NCBI GenBank assembly: GCA_947579605.1
Contig: OX388314.1
Coordinates: forward strand, 25,244,000 to 25,307,999
Direction: 5' to 3'
From: Athripsodes cinereus
Lineage: Eukaryota > Arthropoda > Insecta > Trichoptera > Leptoceridae
Length of the DNA stretch: 64,000 nucleotides
Part shown: in pieces, positions 1-9,582 of the stretch
Layout of the letters: the number at the start of each line of letters is the position of its first letter
How positions within the stretch are numbered: the stretch's first letter is position 1
The notes under the pieces: model-generated
What the model was told of the DNA's origin: nothing
Databases searched by the model: none
What the model saw: only the letters and a program-made list of their open reading frames with translations
Program-made: the position numbers and the translations under genes

Positions 1-59
1 CTAAGACATATTTAACTATCTAATATTTTAATAGTAATAGCTCAGATCAGTCAGCGCGC

Positions 60-240
60 TGTTGCCCTTCGATAAACACGTACATTTTTCAATCACAATC
101 TCAATCTCGATCTCGATCCCGATCGATTTAGTCGAGATCTCCAAAGTTATTTAGAAAACGAGATTATCTAGCTTCGAGATTAAATCTCGAAAAATTACTC
201 GAGATCTCGCAAGAATCGAGATCTTGCGAGATCGAGTTTG
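60..240. repeat. GAGATC/CTCGAT-rich degenerate repeat with foldback
   Basis: The stretch is built from variants of CTCGATCTCGA and TCGAGATC on both strands. Its right end holds an 11-bp perfect inverted repeat, GATCTCGCAAG at 203-213 and CTTGCGAGATC at 223-233, with a 9-base loop. It is much richer in CpG and GATC than the surrounding AT-rich DNA. It could be the end of an unidentified DNA transposon or a decayed satellite; I cannot tell which. Confidence 0.5.
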
Positions 241-1040
241 CATTCCCTAATAATGTGATGATAATATAAAACGTTTGAACTGTGTTTGTTGGTTGGTTCA
301 TGGTTGGCTGTTTGTAACTTTTTTATAGTTGTTGTTGTTGATAAAATCACGTATGGTATGATCCATATTGTATGTAAAGATTGTAAGGCTCCGTAAATGT
401 TATAAGAACCTCAAAGCTTTTTGTTACACCGCATATCTGCTACGTGTACACTAACAGGCTATATGTCATAATGACATTGTAATATTATGTCCGGTTTTAC
501 GCCAAATAAAGTTAAGACAATTGGAAGCTATAAAGGTGTTAAGTATCAAAAATTAAAAAAATGAGTTTTTACTCCCAAGTGGTGTCAAACATAAAGGCCA
601 ATAAACGTACAAAGTTGCTATGTGTTCCCCTTACTTCTTTTCACTTTTTCTTGGTTTTATGCACCAGACACTTAGCACCTTGTATTAACCAGCTATTAAT
701 TTTTCATGCCTCCAGCAGAGAATATGCCTCTCACATGTTTTTTGTAAGTTTTGGCATTGGATGTAAAGGCTTCGAAATCCATTGTCGCTACAAGTGCTGT
801 TTGATCATCGGAGAATTAAAAGTATTTATTTGAAACTTTTGTTCAAATATTGTTATACTGTTTTGGATTTTCTCTGAATTTTAAATATTCACATATTATT
901 AACATGATTTCTTTCATGATGCAAATGAAGTTGGCGTAAAAACAATCCGTTCATACCACCATGAATGTTATTAATAATTCATATTGTTCCATTGTTTAGT
1001 GGGAGTCCGAGCAGTACCTACATAATGTAGAGTAGAGCAG
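241..1040. other. No recognisable gene
   Basis: AT-rich sequence. The 90-codon open frame at 561-833 has no recognisable motif or repeat support and reads like chance. Nothing else is supported here. Confidence 0.5.
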
Positions 1041-1049
1041 AACTCCGAA

Positions 1050-1100
1050 TGATCCCACAGACGTTTAGGTCACGATCCTCATGATTGAGGCACACTGTAA
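1050..1100 (+). repeat. Short 3' fragment of LINE family C
   Basis: The string GGTCACGATCCTCATGATTG matches the 3' end of the LINE copy at 50638-50975 (GGTCACGATCCTCAGGATTG). That string lies at the RT stop codon of that family, so this is a short 3' remnant. Confidence 0.55.
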
Positions 1101-1245
1101 TAATAACAATACTATGTAAATGACTGCTTTGCGTTCACATTCCAACTGTGCGTCACAACGTTCATTATTATTAGACTATAATTTAAAACTGCCAGTCGAC
1201 GACACTTGGTGGAAATCCATTCTGAAATATTATTATTTATATAGA

Positions 1246-1394
1246 GTATTTTATTTATTTATTCTTTATTGGTACATTGATTACAAGCAAATTTATACAA
1301 AAATACATTTTAAACAAATACAATCATACAATCAACATACAGAGGGCGATTTTATCGCAGAGGCGCGATTATTCTTCGAACTTACCCAATTTCA
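1246..1394 (-). repeat. Family E LINE/SINE 3' end
   Basis: Read on the minus strand this is the dispersed 3' end found in full at 39058-39200: GGGTAAGTT, a GCGATAAAATCGCCCTCTGT-like core, then TGTATATTGATTG-like sequence and an AAATAAATAAA tail. Here the GCGATAAA core is altered around 1355-1370. The A-rich tail on the minus strand gives the orientation. Confidence 0.7.
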
Positions 1395-1489
1395 TAAAAC
1401 TTTCACAAAACAAAAAATCTTAAAGGAAGGATAAGAAGAGGCACAAAGGAGAAGAATAGGTAGGAAAAGGGACTAGGGTAACAGATTCC

Positions 1490-2110
1490 GTATTTTGAGT
1501 GATTAAGTGTTTGATCGGTATGTGTTTTGTAAAACTCTATTACCTATAGCTATCTATCTATTAATAACAAATAAAAATATTGCTTAAAATTGAGATCCCG
1601 GATTTCAACTTTTTTCAGCTACAATACGTATAATTTTCATACAAAGTTCATTATGAATATTTATCTTTTATTTCCCAGGTGACAGGGATTTTATGAAAAT
1701 GTTACCAATTTTCAGGAAAAAAATAAAAAAACAGGTTTGATTAACTGTGAGAGTAAATGGCGTTTATTTGAATTTACATTGAATCCAGATGATATATAAA
1801 ATAATCGTCGAAAATTGAGGAGAGGGAAGTTGTTCCTACCCTGTATTCTAAAAATAGACACATATAAAGGGCCTTAAATACCTACAATGGCTGGTCACAC
1901 ACTCCGCATATCAAAAACAGATCTATGCCAGCAATGGCGGAAGGCTAAAATTTAAAAGACCACCATAGAAGAAAGCCTCAAGAACAGGTGCTTAATATAA
2001 TATATTAATTTATGAAGGGAAAGATTTTATTTTGATTAGCCAGAGGTCATGAAGTCAGCAATGGATAAGGTCCCTCGAAAGAAGTACCTAGGATCGACTA
2101 GAGTCAGATC
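1490..2110. other. No recognisable gene
   Basis: AT-rich sequence with no long frame, RNA gene or repeat that I recognise. Confidence 0.5.
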
Positions 2111-2120
2111 CAACTAATGG

Positions 2121-2652
2121 GGTGTTCACATTTGGCGAATATCGCCAGCCGAATTTCAAAATATAACGCCAGGCGAAAAAACAAAATTCGCCGTACGCCC
2201 ATTGATCGTCACACCTGTTCACACAAGTCCACCGATATAGAAACGATCTGTCAGATGCGCTTTGATTTTGACACTGTTTTCAAAATGGCGTCGAGATGGA
2301 GATCGCGAAGTGTTTATTTTTAGTCGAAAATGTTATAGTAGGGGTTATAAGGCGCCTTTTAATTAAGGAAACAAACGCCACAAACCAACAAAAAAGATAA
2401 CAGCTGTCACGAAGCGGGAAACAAACATATAAAATTTATAGGTTATAAAGCTTTTACCATAGATACAAACGCCGCGCATATCTGCGCATGTGCAAATCGT
2501 TCAATCGTCCGAGAAGTTGGAAGGTGGTCAACTCGAGACGATATCGTTTCTACTGGTTTTTATCGTTTCAGACTAGCTGTCATTTTGTTCACACGGTTCA
2601 AATGGCTGGCGATATTTTGGTGCCTGGCGATATTCGCCAAAGTGAGAACACC
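2121..2652. mobile_element. Non-autonomous TIR element (MITE), 532 bp
   Basis: The ends are inverted: GGTGTTCACATTTGGCGAAT at the left matches the complement of the right end, GGTGTTCTCACTTTGGCGAA. The match continues into ATCGCCAG, giving about 28 bp with two mismatches. Subterminal GCCTGGCGATAT-type motifs recur inside both ends. There is no transposase. The flanks (ACTAATGG and ACATAAGA) do not form a convincing target duplication, so I leave the superfamily open; hAT-like is possible. A 68-codon frame inside is not a gene. Confidence 0.72.
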
Positions 2653-2718
2653 ACATAAGACAATATAAGATAACGATGAATGTATATGTGTATAATATGT
2701 TATGCGCTATGCATTCAA

Positions 2719-3111
2719 CTGAATCGTCTACAAATGGCATTCAATAGCGCTGCAAGGTTTATTATCCGCGAAGATAAGAATTGTCACATCACACCTTTGC
2801 TGGTAAAGTTGCACTGGTTAAGAGTAGGTGAAAGGGTCCAATACAAACTGTGCCTTATAGTCTACAAGGCTTTGAACGATATGGCACCTCAGTCACTTTC
2901 TGAGCTCTGTGTTCTCAAAACACCTGCAAGTAGACCTCTGCGCTCAGATAAGACATCCGCCAACATGATGGACGAAATCAATAGTGCAAACAAGTCCTGC
3001 TTCTATGATAGGGCTTTTGGCATCGCAGAACCCGTCACCTGGAACCGACTCCCCGAGGACCTCGATAACAACGTTCAGGAGCAAGTTGAAGACATCGCTC
3101 TTTCAACATAG
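2719..3111 (+). pseudogene. 5'-truncated CR1/L2-type LINE, RT C-terminus
   Basis: The frame encodes the C-terminal tail that follows the RT domain in CR1/L2-clade non-LTR retrotransposons. Visible are LQMAFNSAARFI, then HITPLLVKLHWLRVGERVQY, KLCLIVYKALNDMAPQSL, and later DRAFGIAEPVTWNRLPEDL. In the family this tail lies downstream of the catalytic FADD/YADD box; here neither the catalytic box nor an endonuclease is present, so the copy is 5'-truncated and cannot move itself. It starts 67 bp after the MITE at 2121-2652. The frame stays open to a stop at 3111, so decay is moderate. Codons before about 2719 do not match the family, so I do not use the earlier ATG at 2680. Confidence 0.8.
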
Positions 3112-3205
3112 TTTCCCGCGCCCTTGAGATGGATGCTTCATTAAACGGCGCCGAATAACTCATCCAACATACATATATACATTATTTATTATACAATATA
3201 AATCG

Positions 3206-3246
3206 GTATGTTTGTATGTATGTATGTATGTATGTATGTATGTATT
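3206..3246 (+). repeat. (TATG)n microsatellite
   Basis: About eight tandem TATG/TGTA units lie downstream of the CR1/L2-type fragment. Similar tetranucleotide runs follow LINE-A copies elsewhere in the window. Confidence 0.85.
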
Positions 3247-3579
3247 GTTATTGTTTGTTAGATCTCACGTACGTACGACGTCATATTATTGTGAAAACAA
3301 CACCTGCATGTAATTAATTCCTTAGCAATAAAATATCATTGTGGTCCATACAGCAGACAATACAATGTATTTATTATTATTATTGTTATTAGCATGTATT
3401 TACAACATACCTACTCTGTACCTACTATTATCACTGCATACACTTGCTAGTACAATCATAAGTATTGTTGCTATTGGATAAGGAATATCTATGGTGTGGG
3501 CTAGTCATCAATAAATGAAGTATTTCATTCGTTTTTTAAATTGAGTAAAATAGGTTATTATCAAGTAAGAACTTAATAC
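3247..3579. other. No recognisable gene
   Basis: AT-rich left flank of the LTR element. The only useful mark is CTTT at 3580-3583, the left copy of the target duplication. Confidence 0.5.
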
Positions 3580-3583
3580 CTTT

Positions 3584-6111
3584 TGTGATGAAATGAATAT
3601 ATACAAGACGGTGTATATTATTTTTATATACCTAGATCGTATATTTGTAGTAGGTAATTAATTTGGGAATGAGGCAATCTCAAGTGGTTGTTGAACACAA
3701 CTATCTATGTAGGGGACAGATAGAGATATATTTCGGTGTGTGTCTGGAAGAGATGGATGTAGTTTTTTTTTGTTGCTTTGGGTCGACATTTTCAGGGTCT
3801 GAAGAGAGGACACATATTACTCCTGGCAGTTTAGTTTTGAATCCAGAGGGAGGTGGGACTGAATCATATTAATATCTGTGTTTGAATTCGACATCTTTTA
3901 ATATTTTTATTTACCCACCTTCGTAGTTATTAAAACATTATATTTTAGTGATATTTCCACAATTGGGAATATATAAAGATCATCCTAAATTACTTTTAAT
4001 TAGCATTTAAAATCCGTGATGCTGCCAGCTGTCTAAGATAAGATTTTCTTTTAATATTCTTAATTTATTATTTATATCTAGGTGCTAGGATACTCTCAGG
4101 ATGTCTGTTGTCTACAAGGCAATAATTGTACTCAAGGATTTATTATTTTACAGATTTTGGAAACAAAGGAATTATGTGTTATATATTATTGTATGTATGT
4201 ATGTACTTGTTACCGATTTTATATAGCGCCGTCCGACACACCTACAACTAGACCGATGTCAGTGGCGTACCGATCTACCCAATATTATATTTTTATTTAA
4301 TTTATTTTACCAAAACGAAGGATTGTACAGTTGGGAGTGGAGTTTTATGTTGAGCAGGATATTATTTAATTATTTTATTTAATTACATATTTTATCATCG
4401 ATGCCATTTGTATTCTACGAATCAACTGGATTTTTCTACTTATTTGTCTGAAAACTGCTGTGACATTATAGAATGTATTAATTAACATTTTTGCAAGGCA
4501 TGGTTATATCGTATTGTTTATGTATTATTATATTAATATATTTATATTAATACCATTTATCCAAAAATCCCTACATAAACCCTTTTCCTTCTAGGGAATG
4601 TAGTTTTGTCCAGTCGTTTGTTAGGCCCCAAACGATTTGGATGAGACGGTATTCCTTTCTTAACAAAATATATGATATTGTAGTATATTATTATGCATGA
4701 TAATTATTTAAATCAAGGTTTGGAAATATAAGTACATAGTTCAACTAACAAAATTCTCTCCTTTCCCTATATGCTGGAGGACCCACAATCCATTATAAGG
4801 TCTTTGGGCATTTGTAAATGGATATTATGTTTAATTAACTTTAATTATTATTAACTGGTTGGTAAATCACTGTTCGTGATATTGCTAACTATATTAGTAG
4901 TCTATCTTATCTGTTCTGTAAGAACACACCTTGCAATCATTAACATGGTTGGATGTGCGTGGAGATTGGTGGTGCTTTCTCTGCGTATAAATCAACTTAA
5001 CCAATGAAAAAGTATTTATTTCAAATGTTCTCCGACTGAAGCAGGTACAGCTCCATTCCTCGAATTTCTGCTAGAGTATAGCTTGAAGGGGTTATCTGCG
5101 CCCTTTGGCTGAAGCTCAATGATCAGGAATCTTTAGGACTAATATTATTATATGTTTGTTGTTGCATAATTGCACGTTCTAATGAGGTTATATAATATAT
5201 ATTATTTTATATATCCGGGAGTAGTGTTGTGCACTCGGGCTCAAAATGCGGCATGGGACAGTTTGAGACGTGAGGGAGCGGAGGCGGCGCTCCTTTAGCA
5301 TGGACACAGCATGCTTTCCATGCACTAACATGGTAGTTAGTCTCTGAAAAATGATGTCATAGCAATCGTGTTGAAATTTAATTAATATTCAAAAGTAATA
5401 AAGTTATGTTTTCGGGTGCGCCACTGTCCTTTACGACGCAACGAATTAGTAGGTATGTTGTAGAACATATGTACATACATCGGCTATAGAAACTATGAAA
5501 TGGTTATCTTATGTAGGGACATAGATCGGCAACCAGTTACCATACAACATTCTCGTACTGATATAGAATAATATTATTTGAATTTTATGTTATGATGATT
5601 GTTATGTTATATTTCGTTATGTTTTATTATGCACTATTTTTATTATGTTATTTTACAGTATCTCAAGGTAAGTGATCTGACGTCAAAGTTGACCTCAGAG
5701 TTAATATGTATCAAAATTCATGTTTAAATTGTTTTATTGATTTTGTGATTTTGTTGTTCTTTTTGATTATTGAAATGTATATTTCAGGTGATTTATTTTG
5801 CGTTTTAAAAATACACAACGTTAGGTAAAATTATCGGCAAAACACAACGTACTGGGTCCGAATCTACTGAAATAGTTAATAGATAAATCCAGACGATCAC
5901 GAAAGGCCAAAATTCGTAAATTAATTTAATTAGGAATGCGATATTTCGTACGTATATTTGCAACAATGCGAAAATTCATAAAATTCTTAGCTAGTCGGAT
6001 AGGGATGTAAATTCTAGTTTGGGAATCATTTATTACAGTAGGTATAGTTTAGAAGCTAGGATGTTGCAAATTCGGAGCTTAGAATGGTTTGAGTTAGGTA
6101 GGATCATCACA
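3584..6111 (+). repeat. 5' LTR (2,528 bp)
   Basis: Starts TGTGATGA and ends TCATCACA. It appears identical by eye to the 3' LTR. It contains a GC-rich patch near 5215-5300, a TGACGTCA palindrome at 5678-5685 followed by TTGACCTC, and AATAAA at 5398-5403. I cannot place the U3/R/U5 boundaries. Two short frames (3663-3872 and 4082-4300) occur only because they lie in the LTR. Confidence 0.88.
5678..5696 (+). promoter_or_regulatory. CRE-like palindrome next to a nuclear-receptor half-site
   Basis: TGACGTCA is the consensus cAMP-response (CREB/ATF) palindrome. TTGACCTC three bases later is the complement of an AGGTCAA nuclear-receptor half-site. Both are repeated in the 3' LTR at offset 5,999. 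Function is inferred from the motifs only. Confidence 0.35.
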
Positions 6112-6113
6112 AA

Positions 6114-6131
6114 TGGTGCCTCAGATCAGGA
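6114..6131 (+). promoter_or_regulatory. Candidate primer-binding site
   Basis: TGGTGCCTCAGATCAGG starts two bases after the 5' LTR. Starting with TGG, it could pair with the CCA end of a tRNA, as primer sites do. I could not assign the tRNA. Confidence 0.55.
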
Positions 6132-8619
6132 TATTATGTCTGTCATTGCAGACATAAACTGGGTTTTTACGGAGTAGAAGTGGGTTTTGGGTTTGCGATG
6201 ATAAATAACTAAAATCATGAATATTGGAGGGGGGGAAAGCATAAATGGGTTTTGAGGAGTAGAACTGGGTTATGGACAGAGGAATGTGTTTGGTTTTTGA
6301 GGGGAGGAATAAAATTTATTCTTGGGAGATGTAGTGAGAAAATTGGTTGATGATTTTTACTTCGAGAACCGCGGGTTGGTTACCCATGGATTATAGTGTT
6401 AGTCGAGTTTGGCGACATTATATTTATGTTTGGCTATCTATAGGTATATATCTTACGTTATGCATGAGAATGGTGAACCCTTAATAGTTCATTCGGAATT
6501 ATGTCCTTATGAATAGTCTAATAAAGAACGCTTGTGATTCAGGTATAAAATTGGATAGGTATATATATGTTGAAACCCTGAATAGTTCTTTATTTTATTC
6601 AATAATGTATATAGGTACCAAAAATATGTACTTTCATAAGTAGATTTGGTGTTAGAAAAATGGAATATTATACAATCATATTCCCAAGTAGACGTGTTAA
6701 CATGAATATTAGGTATGTGGAGTTTATTTTATGTATATGGGTAGGTGTATGACTAGAGTTTTTAGGATTCTTAGATATTATAGTATTTGGGTAAGATGGA
6801 TAAATAATAGGTAGGTATATAGTTTGATGTTAGTTATATGTATCAAGTACATGTTTGTTAGGGACTGATATTATAGGTATTATTATTTCTTGAGGAATAG
6901 GGTCTTAACATTTTACAGTATTTGTAAGTTAAGTGTTTGTTTTTAAACTTTTAGAATTCTGTCAAGTTAATTATTTGGGGTGTGAAATAAAGTTATTATC
7001 GGGGTAAGAATGGTGAATATATTATTGAGTTGGAAATAATATTAGACCAGAGTTTATGAGTATCTGATAACATACATAATACAATATATGCATGGAGCGG
7101 ATGAGAAGGCGATAGCCGAATGATTATTGATTATGATTACGGTTATATGTTAAACGGTTAGCTGGAAGAAATTACAGGCTAGGGGGGGGGGGGAATGATC
7201 GGCTAAGAGTGGAGACAGTCTACACGGAAAGTATACTCTTTAAAACCAGGAGGGGCATTCCAGGATCTTGAGTTTTAGGAAACGTTGGAACTCTTGGTAT
7301 ACCCTGAAAGGTGGTATCTATCATTTCAAAATTGAGGACAAGAGAATACTCATTTATGAAAATGTTCTAAGGAGAAAAGAGGTTGATGTTCGCCGATATA
7401 ATACATCGTCTTCCAAATAGAGAAATAAGATGTACCTACAACCTATGAATCCTAGGATATAATAATGATTAAAACGTTATATTATTCTAAACCAAGAACG
7501 AGATAGGAAATAATATTATTACTGGAATGAAAAAAAAACTATAGTTTTAAATAAAGATGCAAGCAGAAAGGTATACGGGATATTATAGTACCTAACGGGA
7601 TGTATAAAATCAGTGGTTGTTAAACTTTTGGACTGATTTGATGATATTGTCTGAATGGAACAAGGAAATCTGAAACATAAAGTATACGAGGTTATATAGG
7701 AAATATTTGATGTTGAATATCTGTTGGTAGGATACCAACATGATTTACTTGCAAGAAACTTGGTGAAAAGTTTGGACAGCGATGATAGTAGTTTTATTGG
7801 AGGCCAGAAGGGTGATGTGATGAGATTATGTAGCATTGGATCCTCTCTGTTAACCCAAAAGAGAGTGGTGTACAATAACATAAATCGCTGAAGAGAAGTA
7901 ATTTGATAAGAAAGTACAACGCTATGATGTAACAGTTTGAGAATCGATTGTGAATCTATCGATGTCACAAATGGAATAAACTATTTAATGTGTTATAATT
8001 TTAAAATTGTGGTGTCAAATATTATAATAATATTATTCAATAGTGTTAGAGTAAAGTTATTTAAATGTGAACTATGAAGTGTTTAGTTTTTAATATTATT
8101 TTACAAGTGGAACGAATATTATGATATGTGCATATGGAGTTACAATTGTGTGTATTATATTTGGTTGTGTGTGTGATAGTTTTGAAATAGATAAGTGTTT
8201 TTTTTTCAGGACTTTTGAAATGAATGAGGAAGATTTATTTATATATACTTAATATGTAGGTATATACATTAGGTGACTGTTATAATTCTACTTACCTATT
8301 ATAGAATAACATATTGGGATGTATTATGTAGATATTGTCAATGCAACTCGTTTAAATATTGTGTCATGTATCTTATATGCGTGAATGTGCGTAAACACAT
8401 TGAGGGAGGGGTTCCCACCACTTACCCCTGGATGTTCAAGAACATAGTACGTTATCTTCCTCTTAATTATTTGTGGTATTATTATGGGTGATTTATTTTA
8501 GGTACGTAATTATAGGTATTTTGAGTTAGCTGTTCGCGTTTGAAATTATTTAGGCACATTGTCAACATATTATCACGAATTTTGTTGGTTAGCTGGAGGA
8601 TGTTGCACTACTTGTAGAA

Positions 8620-8800
8620 TTATGTGGCTTGATCACGTGGATCGAATTCTTATGGACGGCCGCGTGTTGTGTGGGAGAAATCGGTATGCTTTGTGTGGGA
8701 AATTGTAAGGCAGTGATGGAGGCGAGGGATGTGTGCCAAGATAGAAGGATTTGTCGTTTGGTTCTCTCTGTCTACCCCATCTGAGACGCAGCGTGATGGT
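8620..8800 (+). pseudogene. LINE-A RT C-terminal fragment inside the LTR element
   Basis: GTGGCTTGATCACGTGGATC, GGACGGCCGCGTGTTG and the closing TCTACCCCATCTGAGACGCA match the LINE-A copy at 32228-32863 in its WLDHVD...DGRVL...LSAYP region. Frames are broken and only about 180 bp remain. It lies inside the LTR element interior, so it was captured before the last transposition of that element. Confidence 0.7.
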
Positions 8801-8824
8801 GCTGAGAGATGAATGGTTATTTAG

Positions 8825-9060
8825 GATGGGTTGCCGGTGGAGAGTTGGTCTCCCACTTTCTTCCGTGAGTTTTCGGGTGTCCTGTGGGAGGACGGGTGTT
8901 CTAGAAAATTAAGACATTTAGCATCTTGGATACAATGAGGTTTGCCGCCGTTTTGAATGTCTTGAATTTGTGTCGGTACGGAGAGGACGATTTGCGTATC
9001 TATTGTGTGCTGCAGGACTACTGGCTGCATCGGCAAAGGAATCATGGATATGAGACATCT
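8825..9060 (+). repeat. SINE-B copy inside the LTR element
   Basis: Matches the dispersed SINE-B unit: GAGTTTTCGGGTGTCCTGTG, then GTGTTCTAGAAAATTAAGAC, CAATGAGGTTTGCCGCC, TGAATGTCTTGAATTTGTG and CGGAGAGGACGATTTGC. Diverged from other copies, with extra G substitutions such as GTGGGAGGACGGG in place of GTAAAAGGCAGG. Confidence 0.7.
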
Positions 9061-9571
9061 GGCGAGTAATACAAGATTGGTGTTACCAGCGAATTGGATC
9101 ACCCTGAAGAATGCATATATGGACTATAGGGAACCACAAGTACTATGGATAATTATAATGATGTGTGAATATGATCACATGAAACGAATTTTAACAAAAT
9201 GCAACTTGGATATTTAAGTATTGGGATAAACTTGTTATTACTATTTTATGTTCTATAGATGTGATGACTTAAAATAATAACAAAACTCGAAATAATAAAA
9301 TATAACAGAATATTAAAATATTATGTTATGTTGGGACAATAATATTGAACGAGAATTTCTCAAGTGGACGCATCGGTGTGTTATGTGCATGCATGTATTA
9401 TTATTATTGATGACTTGAATAGAGGAGCACAGCTGACGAGGTACCTACGACCTATCGGAATATACAGTGGCGGACTCGAAAGTTGGAATTAAATAATTAT
9501 GAAAAATAATTAGAAAGTAAATAATTGTTTGTGAGATAATGCCTCATCCATTTTGTCTTCAGCATGATCTC

Positions 9572-9580
9572 AAGGGGGGG
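9572..9580 (+). promoter_or_regulatory. Polypurine tract
   Basis: AAGGGGGGG followed by TA and then the 3' LTR. This is the expected place and base content for the plus-strand DNA primer of an LTR retrotransposon. Confidence 0.7.
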
Positions 9581-9582
9581 TA

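Larger units (their letters stand above)
6112..9582 (+). other. Non-coding interior of the LTR element
   Basis: 3,471 bp without gag or pol. The first part (6150-6400) is G-rich on the + strand. A run of 12 G lies at 7182-7193. From about 8620 the interior contains a LINE-A tail and then a SINE-B-like unit (listed separately). I recognise no packaging signal or structured RNA by eye. The minus-strand frame at 7519-7968 (149 codons) has no retroelement motif and is probably chance. Confidence 0.75.

Noticed and set aside
7519..7968. 149-codon minus-strand frame inside the LTR element as a protein gene
   Set aside because: No retroelement or host motif, opposite to the element's sense strand, low-complexity composition.
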